DNA of 37,299 nucleotides, taken from positions 1 through 37,299 of IMG/VR virus record IMGVR_UViG_3300037069_002995; one strand, written 5' to 3'. The notes beneath the pieces are model-generated. The model was not told the DNA's origin. It made no database searches and worked only from the letters and a program-made list of their open reading frames with translations. Source of the stretch: a virus. A program made the position numbers and the translations under genes. Of the stretch, positions 16,506-22,620 are shown piece by piece; positions within the stretch are counted from its first letter, which is position 1; every line of letters begins with the position of its first letter.

Positions 16506-16788
16506 GCATCTGGCCTACCTCGTCTTCCTCCCCGGTTGCCGTGACGGTGCCGGTCCGGTCCGAGAGCAGCAGCTGCGTCCAGCCCTCGTCCCCGGCCTGC
16601 CTGATGCCGATCCTGCCGCCGGGCTTGCTGGCGATCCACATCAGGTAGGCGTACATCTGCAGGGCCCGGTTGATCGTGTCCGTCTTGGTGTCGCCGGTCA
16701 GCTTCACGGCCAGCGTGAGCGCGGCGTCGGAGCGCGGGATGAGGTTGACCGTGACCCGGGTCAGCGGGGAGTTTTCCGACTTTGCCAT
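16447..16788 (-). CDS. ribbon-helix-helix transcriptional regulator
   Basis: The ATG at 16788 gives 113 residues. Residues about 8-45 have the RHH pattern: a strand LTRVTVNLI, helix SDAALTLAVKLTG, then KTDTINRALQMYAYL. The rest (GGRIGIRQ and a Ser/Thr/Pro-rich tail) is probably flexible. The start is chosen because a TACAAT box lies 6 nt upstream, with TTGCCA 18 bp before it, which predicts a leaderless mRNA. Two tandem 11-bp repeats overlap this -10, a likely site for autoregulation. Its divergent neighbour starts at 16912. Its 3' end overlaps the convergent glycosyltransferase. Confidence 0.8.
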   Translation of the reverse strand: MAKSENSPLTRVTVNLIPRSDAALTLAVKLTGDTKTDTINRALQMYAYLMWIASKPGGRIGIRQAGDEGWTQLLLSDRTGTVTATGEEDEVGQMLSGTGTATRRPSPPLPGRG

Positions 16789-16794
16789 GCAGCC

Positions 16795-16846
16795 ATTGTA
16801 TGACCATCGTATGACCAGTGGCAACCGCGGCCGGGTCCGGTAGGCT
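16795..16846. promoter_or_regulatory. divergent promoters with tandem-repeat operator
   Basis: Minus strand: TTGCCA (16824-16819), 18 bp, TACAAT (16800-16795), then 6 nt to the regulator ATG. Plus strand: GTGGCA (16818-16823), 17 bp, TAGGCT (16841-16846), directed at the gene at 16912. The two -35 boxes overlap. ATTGTATGACC (16795-16805) and ATCGTATGACC (16806-16816) are 11-bp direct repeats differing at one base. RHH proteins usually bind tandem or inverted short repeats, so this is the probable operator. Confidence 0.6.
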
Positions 16847-16911
16847 GCCGTCAGCGCCTGCGGCCGGCGACGGAGCCAGGACGGTCCCTCTCACCTGAGC
16901 GGAGTCCTGCC
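16847..16911 (+). promoter_or_regulatory. start-associated leader with ACGGAGCC
   Basis: ACGGAGCC (16870-16877) lies 34 nt before the ATG at 16912. CAGGAC and GTCCTG flank the GCGGAG ribosome-binding site as a 6-bp inverted repeat. This is the same arrangement as before the capsid and connector genes, so this gene may follow the late programme. Confidence 0.4.
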
Positions 16912-17208
16912 ATGACCCAGCCGGCGCCGGTCCCGGACGGCCTCCCCCCGCTGTTCGATACCGGAAATCAGATGATCGCGGTGACGCCGTGCCACATGGT
17001 GACCGGCAAGGTGGACGTCCCGGACGGCGAGCGCGGCGTGCTGACCATCCGGAACGCGAACACCACGCTGACCGTCATCCTGGCCAAGGCCGACGTGGTG
17101 CAGTGGATCGAGACCCTGGGCGGGCTGCGGGACGCGCTGTCCGGGGCCGCCCTGGTGCTGCCTTCGCCCGGTGACGCGCTCCGGATCGCGAACGGGCAGC
17201 AGCGGTGA
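16912..17208 (+). CDS. small beta-rich hypothetical protein
   Basis: The protein has 98 residues. It looks like one compact beta domain (HMVTGKVDVPDGERGVLTI, NTTLTVILAKADVVQWIETL) with a C-terminal helix. ATG after GCGGAG. It shares the divergent control region with the RHH regulator and is followed by two overlapping genes ending in a glycosyltransferase. No function is recognised; it may be an actinobacterial or phage-specific small protein. Confidence 0.7.
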   Translation: MTQPAPVPDGLPPLFDTGNQMIAVTPCHMVTGKVDVPDGERGVLTIRNANTTLTVILAKADVVQWIETLGGLRDALSGAALVLPSPGDALRIANGQQR

Positions 17209-17432
17209 GGCCGTCGCCCGGCCGGATCGTGCACTACGTCCCGGATGAGCACGCCGTCGTGCTGCCGGACCGGTGCCAGGCCGCGATCGTCACCGCCGCG
17301 GGCGACCCGGGCGGGGAGGTCGTGCTGGCCGTGTTCGCCCCCGGCGTCACCCGCCACGTCTTCGGCAGCGCGCACGACGAGGAGGCCAAGGCGCCGGGCA
17401 CCTGGCACTGGCCCGAGCGGACGGGCGGGTGA
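17205..17432 (+). CDS. small hypothetical protein
   Basis: The protein has 75 residues from a GTG overlapping the previous stop by 4 bp. The pattern RIVHYVPDEHA, CQAAIVTAAGD, VVLAVFAPG and GTWHWPER resembles a widespread family of actinophage and Streptomyces small proteins with a conserved HWPE end. The family has no established role. It overlaps the glycosyltransferase start by 4 bp. Confidence 0.7.
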   Translation: MRPSPGRIVHYVPDEHAVVLPDRCQAAIVTAAGDPGGEVVLAVFAPGVTRHVFGSAHDEEAKAPGTWHWPERTGG

Positions 17433-18451
17433 AGATCTTCGCCGGCCACGACGGCGGCTCGGGGTGCTCGTGGTACCGGATGGAGATGCCGCTGCGCGAG
17501 CTGGAAGCCGCCTCCGAGGATATCGAGGTGACGTTCGCCGGCGCCGGGTACCGGAGCGGGCCGCCCCCGGTGACCGCATCCATGCTCCAGGGCCACGACG
17601 TGATCGTGGCGCAGCGCTGGAACACGCACAAGGGCCTGGGGGTCTGGCGCCGGGCCCGGTCGCCGTACAGCCGGCTGGTCTACGAGCTGGACGACGACGT
17701 GCTGAGCGTGACCCCGGACAACTGGAACGCCTACCAGCTCTACCGCAAGCCGGAGATCCGCGACGCGGTGATCCACGCGGCCGAGACCGCCGACCTGGTG
17801 ACCGTCTCGACCGGGCCGCTGGCCGCCGTCATGCGCCAGTTCTGCCCCGATGTCGCGGTCGTGCCCAACGCCATCCCCGGCTGGGTGCTCGCGCTGCCCC
17901 GCACGCCGCGGGCCCGGCCCCGGATCGGCTGGACCGGCGGCGCTAGCCACGGCGTCGACATCGGCCTGGTCGCCGATCCGGTGCGCCGGTTCCTGCGCCG
18001 GCACCCCGGCTGGGACCTGCACATCGGCGGCACCGACTACCGGCCGACGTTCGCCGCCCCCGCTGACCGGATGTTCTACGGGAAGTGGGTCCAGGTGAAC
18101 GAGGACCCGGAGGGGTTCTACTCCTCGATCGACTTCGACATCGGGCTGTGCCCGGTCCAGCCGACCGTCTTCAACGACTCCAAGAGCGCGATCAAGGCGA
18201 TCGAGTACGGCGCCCGCGGCATCCCGGCCATCTGCTCGGACGTGCCCGCCTACCGGCCGGTGATCGAGCACGGCATCAACGGGTTCCTGGTGAAGCGCGA
18301 TCATGAGTGGCTGAAGTACGCCTCCGAGCTGGCCGCCGACGACGGGCTGCGGGACAGGATGGGCGAGGCGGCCCGGGAGATGGCCCGCCGGCACCTGATC
18401 GAGGACCGCTGGCGGGACTGGGAGGCGGCGTACCGGGGGCTGTTCCGGTAA
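17429..18451 (+). CDS. GT-B glycosyltransferase (family 1/4-like)
   Basis: The protein has 340 residues from a GTG overlapping the previous stop. The N-terminal domain has AGHDGGSGCSWYR and YELDDDVLS. The linker and C-terminal Rossmann domain have VVPNAIPGW, RIGWTGGASHGVD, and the donor-binding end IKAIEYGARGIPAICSD with HGINGFLV. This is the arrangement of retaining GT-B enzymes such as family 4. It closes the plus-strand sugar operon; a terminator lies about 80 bp downstream. Confidence 0.85.
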   Translation: MKIFAGHDGGSGCSWYRMEMPLRELEAASEDIEVTFAGAGYRSGPPPVTASMLQGHDVIVAQRWNTHKGLGVWRRARSPYSRLVYELDDDVLSVTPDNWNAYQLYRKPEIRDAVIHAAETADLVTVSTGPLAAVMRQFCPDVAVVPNAIPGWVLALPRTPRARPRIGWTGGASHGVDIGLVADPVRRFLRRHPGWDLHIGGTDYRPTFAAPADRMFYGKWVQVNEDPEGFYSSIDFDIGLCPVQPTVFNDSKSAIKAIEYGARGIPAICSDVPAYRPVIEHGINGFLVKRDHEWLKYASELAADDGLRDRMGEAAREMARRHLIEDRWRDWEAAYRGLFR

Positions 18452-18581
18452 CCTGCGTGATCCTGTCTGCTGCTGTATGATAGGCAGTACCGAGATGTTC
18501 AGGGACAGGCATCGCGGGCCTTCGGCGAAAGCCCCCGGAAGGGCCCCCATCGGGGTTACCTGCTCAAGGGGGCTTTTGCTA
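18452..18581 (+). other. intergenic region with possible short RNA and terminator
   Basis: A TATGAT box (18476-18481) lacks a convincing -35. From about 18488 a transcript of roughly 90 nt would contain GGGCC/GGCGAAAGCCC and CCCC-ATC-GGGG hairpins and end at the terminator described separately. No open frame is credible here, so either it is only the operon's 3' end or it encodes a small RNA. Confidence 0.3.
18528..18577 (+). terminator. rho-independent-like terminator between convergent operons
   Basis: AAAGCCCCC (18528-18536) pairs with GGGGGCTTT (18568-18576), followed by T and GCTATT, with an inner CCCC-ATC-GGGG hairpin. On the minus strand the same stem is followed by TTTCGCC, so it may work in both directions, ending the sugar operon and the tRNA-rtcB unit. 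Confidence 0.65.
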
Positions 18582-18791
18582 TTACCGGGGCTTCCAGCCG
18601 GCCGGCCGCACCTTGCCGTGGCTGGCCAGGTGCGCCCGCATCTCCGGCCAGCGCCGGCCCCAGATGACGCCGAGGAGCGCATCGGCGCACCGGGCGCAGA
18701 TGTGCGACGGGCCGGTCGTGCTGGTCACCACGGCATCGCCGCCGCACCGGCCGCAGGCCCGGGTGCAGGTGACGGGCTTGACGTCGTACAC
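18582..18791 (-). CDS. small zinc-ribbon protein downstream of rtcB
   Basis: The GTG start at 18791 follows a strong GGGAGGAGCC. The 69 residues have CGRC (about 13-16) and CARC (about 32-35) with a basic C-terminus, typical of a one-site zinc ribbon. It begins 16 nt after the rtcB stop, so the two are probably co-transcribed. It may bind RNA or rtcB, but this is inferred only from the neighbourhood. Confidence 0.7.
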   Translation of the reverse strand: MYDVKPVTCTRACGRCGGDAVVTSTTGPSHICARCADALLGVIWGRRWPEMRAHLASHGKVRPAGWKPR

Positions 18792-18807
18792 GGCTCCTCC
18801 CTTCCGG

Positions 18808-19983
18808 CTACTCGCCCTTGACGTTGACCAGCTGGTGCAGCTCGTGCCGGATCTCCACCAGGTCCGCGGAGTCGGCCATGACCTGCCCGATGTCCTTGTA
18901 CGCGCCCGGGATCTCGTCCAGGAACGCCCGGCCGGAACCGGACCGCCACTCGATGCCCTTCATGGCGGCGTGCAGGTCCTGCTCGGTGAAGACCTGCTTG
19001 GCCTTGCTGCGCGAGTACTCCCGGCCGGCCCCGTGCGGGCTGGAGTTCAGCGCCAGCGCGTTCCCCTTGCCGGTCACCACGTACGACGCGGCGGCCATCG
19101 ATCCGGGGATCAGGCCCGGCTTCCCTGCCGTGGCGTCGATCGCGCCCTTGCGGGACAGCCACACCAGCCGGCCGCCGTGGGTCTCCTGCTCGGTGTAGTT
19201 GTGGTGGCAGTTGACCTGCTCGGTCACGGCGAACGGGGTTCCCAGCCAGCCGGCGAAAACCTCGTGCACCCGGTCCATCATCTCGGCCCGGTTCAGCCAG
19301 GCGAACCGCTGGGCCCAGCGCAGGTCCCGGATGTAGGCCGCGAACTCCTCCGTGCCCTCAGCCAGGTACGCCAGGTCCGGGTCCGGCAGCCGGACGCCCG
19401 CCGCCTTGCAGATCCCCAGGGCCGTGCGGATGTGCGCGACGGCCAGCTTGTTGCCCACCCCGCGCGAGCCGGAGTGCAGGAACAGCCAGACCAGGCCGGC
19501 CTCGTCCGCGGAGACCTCGATGAAGTGGTTGCCGCCGCCGAGCGAGCCGAGCTGCAGCCGCCAGTTCGGGGCGATCTTCTCCGCGCTGCCCGCGCCGTAC
19601 AGTTCCTCCAGCTCGGACACCCGGCGGCGGGTTCCCGCGCTGCGGTGCCACTCGGCGTTGTAGTTGCCGGGCGACAGCGGGACGGCCTTCTCGATGCCCA
19701 GCCGCATGTCGGCCAGATCCCGGCCGGCCAGCTCGTCCCGGTGCACGCTGGTGCGCCACGCGATCATGCCGCAGCCGATATCCACGCCGACCGCGGCGGG
19801 CATGATCGCCCCCTCGGTGGGGATGACCGAGCCCACGGTGGCGCCCTTGCCCAGGTGGGCGTCGGGCATCAGCGCGATGTGCGGGTAGATGAACGGCATG
19901 GACGAGGCCGTGCGCGCCTGCTCGCGCGTCACCCGGTCCAGGATGGACGCCCAGCTCAGCAGCTTGCCGTTGATCCGTTCCAT
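18808..19983 (-). CDS. rtcB: RtcB-type RNA ligase
   Basis: RtcB joins RNA ends carrying 2',3'-cyclic phosphate (or 3'-phosphate) to 5'-OH ends using GTP and Mn2+, and can reseal tRNAs cut in the anticodon loop. The 391 residues have the full motif set: DAHLGKG (41-47), GVDIGCGM with the metal Cys at 71, GSLGGGNHFIEV with His 153, LHSGSRG with His 170, CHHNY (259-263), RKGA (278-281) and the guanylylated His in HGAGR (His 317). The start is the ATG after GGAAGGGAAG; a longer frame begins upstream but lacks an RBS. It is transcribed in the same direction as the tRNA array and is the first protein gene after its last tRNA. No archease, RtcA or PrfH is visible. Confidence 0.93.
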   Translation of the reverse strand: MERINGKLLSWASILDRVTREQARTASSMPFIYPHIALMPDAHLGKGATVGSVIPTEGAIMPAAVGVDIGCGMIAWRTSVHRDELAGRDLADMRLGIEKAVPLSPGNYNAEWHRSAGTRRRVSELEELYGAGSAEKIAPNWRLQLGSLGGGNHFIEVSADEAGLVWLFLHSGSRGVGNKLAVAHIRTALGICKAAGVRLPDPDLAYLAEGTEEFAAYIRDLRWAQRFAWLNRAEMMDRVHEVFAGWLGTPFAVTEQVNCHHNYTEQETHGGRLVWLSRKGAIDATAGKPGLIPGSMAAASYVVTGKGNALALNSSPHGAGREYSRSKAKQVFTEQDLHAAMKGIEWRSGSGRAFLDEIPGAYKDIGQVMADSADLVEIRHELHQLVNVKGE

Positions 19984-19998
19984 GGTTCGGCTTCCCTT

Positions 19999-20010
19999 CC
20001 GACCGGTCGG
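19999..20010. promoter_or_regulatory. 12-bp palindrome between last tRNA and rtcB
   Basis: CCGACCGGTCGG is a perfect palindrome 15 nt before the rtcB start and 31 nt from the end of tRNA-Arg(CCT). It overlaps the 5' edge of the ribosome-binding region. It could be an operator or a short hairpin used in processing; nothing decides between them. Confidence 0.35.
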
Positions 20011-20041
20011 ATGATCCAAGACCACAGCGTGAGCACCGGAG

Positions 20042-20114
20042 CTGGCCCTGCGGGACTCGAACCCGCGTCTGCGGCTTAGGAGGCCGCCGCCCTAATCCTC
20101 TGGACTAAGGGCCA
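20042..20114 (-). tRNA. tRNA-Arg (anticodon CCT)
   Basis: A 73-nt cloverleaf: acceptor TGGCCCT/AGGGCCA with G73, anticodon stem GCGGC/GCCGC, loop CTCCTAA and T-arm GCGGG-TTCGAGT-CCCGC. It reads AGG codons. Last tRNA before rtcB. CCA is not encoded. Confidence 0.9.
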
Positions 20115-20118
20115 CTGG

Positions 20119-20189
20119 AGGGACGCCAGGGAGTTGAACCCTGCCCTGCGGTTTTGCAGACCGCATCCCGCACCGGCAAGATACGCCCC
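20119..20189 (-). tRNA. tRNA-Cys (anticodon GCA)
   Basis: A 71-nt tRNA with acceptor GGGGCGT/GCGTCCC, U73, encoded CCA (20116-20118), anticodon stem GCGGT/ACCGC, loop CTGCAAA and T-loop TTCAACT. U73 fits the cysteine identity rule. Confidence 0.9.
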
Positions 20190-20194
20190 AGGAG

Positions 20195-20266
20195 ACAGCA
20201 GCGGTCAGGGGGAGTCGGACCCCCGGCCGGATAACCCGTGATTGCCGCTCCGGCGGCCACTGCTGT
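20195..20266 (-). ncRNA. tRNA-like or degenerate structured RNA
   Basis: A perfect 7-bp terminal stem (ACAGCAG/CTGCTGT) spans 72 nt, exactly a tRNA length. It contains a D-arm-like hairpin GCCGC-CGGA-GCGGC and a T-arm-like hairpin GGGGG-TCCGACT-CCCCC. However, 6 nt separate the T-arm from the terminal stem and no 5-bp anticodon stem with a 7-nt loop can be drawn. It may be a decayed tRNA or a separate small RNA in the array. Confidence 0.4.
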
Positions 20267-20271
20267 TCTCG

Positions 20272-20340
20272 CGCCCCTGCCCGGAGCCGAACCGGGCGTC
20301 TGTCCTTCGGAGGGACAGGGGAAGATCCGCTACCAGGGGC
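20272..20340 (-). tRNA. tRNA-Arg (anticodon CCG)
   Basis: A 69-nt tRNA with acceptor GCCCCTG/CAGGGGC, anticodon stem TGTCC/GGACA, loop CTCCGAA and T-arm CCCGG-TTCGGCT-CCGGG. The D-arm is unusually short (a GGA-TCT-TCC hairpin), so the fold is atypical. It reads CGG. Confidence 0.8.
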
Positions 20341-20344
20341 TTGC

Positions 20345-20572
20345 TTACTCAGGTCCTTCATCCCGCTCGTCACCGAGCCGGGTCACGACGGCCGGCGGCC
20401 GGGTTACCACGACCGGGCCTATCGTCCAGCCTTCCCGGCAGGCATGCTCCAGGATCACGCCGGCCGCCTGGGTGATCGAGATACCCGATTTCGCGGCCTC
20501 GGCGGCCAGGTACGCGTGGGTTGAGGTGCGGACCCGCATCTGCGTCGTCGTCCATCCAGGTGTGTCTGCCAT
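20345..20572 (-). CDS. small RHH-like DNA-binding protein
   Basis: The protein has 75 residues. QMRVRTSTHAYLAAEAAKSG and ISITQAAGVILEHAC look like a strand followed by two helices, the ribbon-helix-helix layout, though weaker than in the gene at 16447. TAACAT (20579-20584) lies 6 nt before the ATG, suggesting a leaderless message started inside the tRNA array. It sits between tRNA-Tyr and tRNA-Arg(CCG) with only a few bases on its 3' side. A role in controlling the array is possible but unproven. Confidence 0.6.
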   Translation of the reverse strand: MADTPGWTTTQMRVRTSTHAYLAAEAAKSGISITQAAGVILEHACREGWTIGPVVVTRPPAVVTRLGDERDEGPE

Positions 20573-20595
20573 ATGGACATGTTATCAGGACCTGG

Positions 20596-20676
20596 TGCGC
20601 CCGGATGGACTCGAACCACCGTACCCAGAGGGACCTGGTTTACAGCCAGGCGCGATTGCCGCTCTGCCACGGACGC
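20596..20676 (-). tRNA. tRNA-Tyr (anticodon GTA)
   Basis: A class II tRNA of 81 nt: acceptor GCGTCCG/CGGGCGC, A73, encoded CCA, anticodon stem CCTGG/CCAGG, loop CTGTAAA, a long variable arm, and T-arm GGTGG-TTCGAGT-CCATC. Bacterial tRNA-Tyr is class II, as here. Confidence 0.9.
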
Positions 20677-20680
20677 ATGG

Positions 20681-20752
20681 GGTGAGATACGGGAGTCGGA
20701 CCCGTCTTGCAGGGTTCACGGCCCTGCGCCTTCCCTCGACGGCAAATCCCAC
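20681..20752 (-). tRNA. tRNA-His (anticodon GTG), C33
   Basis: Acceptor GTGGGAT/ATCTCAC with C73, encoded CCA, and G at position -1 (20753), the histidine identity pair. Anticodon stem CAGGG/CCCTG with loop CCGTGAA: position 33 is C instead of U. The T-loop is TCCGACT (C55). Functional status is uncertain because of C33. Confidence 0.85.
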
Positions 20753-20757
20753 CATGA

Positions 20758-20835
20758 AGGGGAGCTGGCACGGACTGCTCCACCGCTGCACATAGCGAGG
20801 CTCCGGGTCATCCCCTACCTCTTTGCAGCTCCCCT
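20758..20835. ncRNA. structured element bounded by a 10-bp inverted repeat
   Basis: AGGGGAGCTG (20758-20767) and CAGCTCCCCT (20826-20835) are perfect inverted repeats spanning 78 nt, the size of a tRNA. Inside, CGCT-ATGTGC-AGCG (minus strand) resembles an anticodon arm with a 6-nt loop, but no T-loop motif is present. It is flanked by tRNA-His and tRNA-Val(CAC). It may be a decayed tRNA or a small RNA. Confidence 0.35.
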
Positions 20836-20837
20836 AG

Positions 20838-20910
20838 TGGACGCACCTGGGATCGAACCAGGGGCCTGCCGGGTGTGGACCGGCTGCTCGTACCGCTGAG
20901 CTATACGTCC
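20838..20910 (-). tRNA. tRNA-Val (anticodon CAC), C33
   Basis: Acceptor GGACGTA/TGCGTCC, A73, D-stem GCTC/GAGC, anticodon stem GCCGG/CCGGC, loop TCCACAC with C33, and T-arm CCTGG-TTCGATC-CCAGG. The T-arm is identical to that of tRNA-Val(GAC), so the two are probably duplicates. It would read GUG. Confidence 0.87.
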
Positions 20911-20915
20911 TTGAG

Positions 20916-20987
20916 TACGCCCGAAGGGAGTCGAACCCCCATTCCTGGATCCGTAATCCAGTGCCTTGTCCTTTAGACGACGGGCGC
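20916..20987 (-). tRNA. tRNA-Arg (anticodon ACG)
   Basis: Acceptor GCGCCCG/CGGGCGT, A73, anticodon stem CTGGA/TCCAG, loop TTACGGA, and T-arm GGGGG-TTCGACT-CCCTT. A34 would normally be deaminated to inosine to read CGU, CGC and CGA. Confidence 0.88.
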
Positions 20988-20998
20988 TAGGTACTGCG

Positions 20999-21071
20999 TG
21001 GTCGCACCTGGGATCGAACCAGGGGCCTTCGCCGTGTCAGGGCGACGCTCATACCGCTGAGCTACGCGACC
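20999..21071 (-). tRNA. tRNA-Val (anticodon GAC)
   Basis: Acceptor GGTCGCG/TGCGACC, A73, anticodon stem TCGCC/GGCGA, loop CTGACAC with the normal U33, and T-arm CCTGG-TTCGATC-CCAGG. It reads GUC and GUU. Confidence 0.92.
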
Positions 21072-21075
21072 ATGG

Positions 21076-21148
21076 CGGGACATACCGGATTTGAACCGGC
21101 GGCTTCCACCTTGACAGGGTGGCACTCTAACCGCTGAGTTAATGCCCC
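21076..21148 (-). tRNA. tRNA-Asp (anticodon GTC)
   Basis: Acceptor GGGGCAT/ATGTCCC, G73, encoded CCA, anticodon stem CCACC/GGTGG, loop CTGTCAA and T-loop TTCAAAT. G73 fits aspartate identity. Its 5' end overlaps the last codons of the membrane protein gene at 21139. Confidence 0.92.
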
Positions 21149-21792
21149 ATGGGGTACTGCGCTCCGGTGACAGGGCTCGAACCTGTGACATCCCGCTTAA
21201 CAGGCGGACGCTCTGCCAGCTGAGCTACACCGGATCGGGTCCGCCTCGTGCCGGCGGACGCCAGGATGATCATGGCCGAGCACGCGGCCAGCTCGTACGC
21301 CGGGTAGATGATCCCGGCCGGGACAGTGAGATCCGCGGCGGCCAGCGCGATGCCGGCCCCGGATGCGATCAGGACCCAGGGCACCATCGGCTCCTCGCCG
21401 CGCCAGGCGTTCGCGTAGGACGGGGCGAACGCCGCCAGGTCGGCCAGGACCGACGCCGCTACCGCCCAGGCCGGGGGAGCGACGGCCAGCAGGACCAGCC
21501 CGCCCGTGCCGAGGACCAGCGCGATGACGTCCAGCCGGCCGCACTCGCGGTCGCCGTGCCGGATGCCAGCACCCAGGACCGCCAGCGCGGTGACCGCCCC
21601 GGCGCCGGCCAGCAGCGCTCCCGGGAGCTGCCCGGCCTTCGCTGCTCCCGCCGAGGCGACCGCCATCGAGACGGCCCAGATCGCCCAGGACGCCAGCCGC
21701 GGGTCGGCCTCGTGCTTCCGGACGGCGGTGAGGTAGCCCCAGCTGCCCGCGATGACCAGCAGGCCGGCCAGGATCCCGGCGCCGGCCCGCAT
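21139..21792 (-). CDS. multi-pass membrane protein; frame runs through tRNA-Asn
   Basis: The frame has 217 residues from the ATG at 21792, which overlaps the preceding stop (TGATG). About six hydrophobic segments are visible (GAGILAGLLVIAGSWGYL, LASWAIWAVSMAVASAG, LLAGAGAVTALAVLGAG, VIALVLGTGGLVLLAVA, VPWVLIASGAGIALAA, YELAACSAMIILAS). The layout with a central PSYANAWRGEEPM loop resembles PQ-loop-type transporters. The last ~30 residues are the translation of tRNA-Asn and part of tRNA-Asp, so the native 3' end seems to have been lost where tRNAs were inserted. No function is assigned. Confidence 0.65.
   Translation of the reverse strand: MRAGAGILAGLLVIAGSWGYLTAVRKHEADPRLASWAIWAVSMAVASAGAAKAGQLPGALLAGAGAVTALAVLGAGIRHGDRECGRLDVIALVLGTGGLVLLAVAPPAWAVAASVLADLAAFAPSYANAWRGEEPMVPWVLIASGAGIALAAADLTVPAGIIYPAYELAACSAMIILASAGTRRTRSGVAQLAERPPVKRDVTGSSPVTGAQYPMGH
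21162..21234 (-). tRNA. tRNA-Asn (anticodon GTT)
   Basis: Acceptor TCCGGTG/CACCGGA, G73, anticodon stem TCCGC/GCGGG, loop CTGTTAA and T-arm ACAGG-TTCGAGC-CCTGT. The tRNA lies inside the open frame of the upstream membrane protein on the same strand. Confidence 0.92.
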
Positions 21793-22175
21793 CAGGCGGA
21801 AGCGGGCGTGCGGGCCATCCCCGGCAGCACCGGCTCGTGCACCAGGTGCAGCAGGTCGGGCCCGAAATGGCCGCGGATGACGGCGGTCACCGTCACGTAG
21901 GCGAACGGCTTGCAGGAGTGCAGGTCCAGCGAGGCGAACCCGGTGCCGTCCGGGTAGTCCCAGCACATCAGCGACCAGCCGGAGTAATCCCAGTGGCACA
22001 TCACGGCCAGGCCCAGCGGGCACTTCCCCGAGATGTCCAGGTCCAGGACGCTCATGCCCATCGCGCTGGCCAGCCGGGGGGAGAACAGCTCGGCGTCGGC
22101 GACCCGGACGTGCCTGCGGAGGGTGAACTCCGCGACCATCCGCTGCCGGTGAATCCCCGGCGCAAGATCCTTCAT
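21792..22175 (-). CDS. possible AdoMet-decarboxylase-like (SpeD-like) small protein
   Basis: The protein has 127 residues from an ATG with a strong G-rich ribosome-binding site (GGGAGGGCC). The start DLAPGIHRQRMVAEF and the later strand FASLDLHSCKPF recall small AdoMet-decarboxylase-type proteins reported in phages, where a DLx3IxRQR start and a CKPF element recur. The canonical pyruvoyl-forming Ser motif is not evident, so it may have another activity. It overlaps the membrane protein gene by one base, so the two are translationally coupled. The family call is tentative; the coding call is firm. Confidence 0.6.
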   Translation of the reverse strand: MKDLAPGIHRQRMVAEFTLRRHVRVADAELFSPRLASAMGMSVLDLDISGKCPLGLAVMCHWDYSGWSLMCWDYPDGTGFASLDLHSCKPFAYVTVTAVIRGHFGPDLLHLVHEPVLPGMARTPASA

Positions 22176-22246
22176 GGCCCTCCCTGTGCCCGCCGGCGAC
22201 TGCCGGGCTGCCCGGGAAATCACGATAACATACCGCAGTCAAGTGG

Positions 22247-22322
22247 TAGCGGAGGGCGGATTCGAACCGCCGTTCTCCGGCTTATGAGGCCGGCGAGGAC
22301 AACCGAACTCCTCTACTCCGCG
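22247..22322 (-). tRNA. initiator-like tRNA-Met (anticodon CAT)
   Basis: Acceptor CGCGGAG/CTCCGCT: bases 1 and 72 (C and U) cannot pair, the mark of bacterial initiators and the same C1-U72 arrangement as actinobacterial tRNA-fMet. A73 and CCA are encoded. Anticodon stem CCGGC/GCCGG has two of the three G-C pairs typical of initiators; loop CTCATAA. T-arm GGCGG-TTCGAAT-CCGCC. Confidence 0.85.
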
Positions 22323-22323
22323 G

Positions 22324-22397
22324 TGGCCCCAGCCGGATTCGAACCGGCGATCGCCGCCTTGAAAGGACGGTGGCTTAGCCCGCTTGCCCATGGGGTC
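22324..22397 (-). tRNA. tRNA-Glu (anticodon TTC)
   Basis: Acceptor GACCCCA/TGGGGCC has an A2-C71 mismatch. Anticodon stem CCGTC/GGCGG, loop CTTTCAA, T-arm GCCGG-TTCGAAT-CCGGC, A73. It is separated by 1 nt from the initiator tRNA, so processing must cut between them. Confidence 0.87.
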
Positions 22398-22408
22398 GTG
22401 GTACTCCG

Positions 22409-22481
22409 TAGCCCTGACCGGATTCGAACCGGCGTGACCGGCTTGAGGGGCCGGCATCCTCGTCCGCTAGATGACGGGGCC
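22409..22481 (-). tRNA. tRNA-Glu (anticodon CTC), C33
   Basis: Acceptor GGCCCCG/CAGGGCT with a C6-A67 mismatch, A73, anticodon stem CCGGC/GCCGG, loop CCCTCAA with C33, and T-arm GCCGG-TTCGAAT-CCGGT. It would read GAG. Confidence 0.85.
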
Positions 22482-22557
22482 GTGGGTGAACACTGTTAAT
22501 CCTGCACGGATGACGGATGTTTCGCCCGCACGTGCAATCACGCTGCGTACTGGGGTC

Positions 22558-22587
22558 TTGACGGTGAGGTCTCCGCGTGCCTACGGT
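22558..22587 (+). promoter_or_regulatory. sigma-70-like promoter for the small secreted peptide
   Basis: TTGACG (22558-22563), an 18-bp spacer and TACGGT (22582-22587). A transcript from about 22594 would have a 27-nt leader with the GGGAG ribosome-binding site. It points against the tRNA array and is the best two-box promoter in the window. Confidence 0.65.
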
Positions 22588-22620
22588 ACCGCTGAGCGAA
22601 CCCGAGACAGGGAGATCATC

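Noticed and set aside
18613-20079. 488-residue plus-strand frame opposite rtcB
   Set aside because: The RtcB frame on the minus strand has all catalytic motifs. The plus frame is biased, has no domain and runs into a tRNA.
20758-20835. Called as a tRNA-Met or tRNA-His fragment
   Set aside because: The 10-bp terminal stem is suggestive, but no T-loop or 7-nt anticodon loop can be drawn, so it was listed as a structured element instead.
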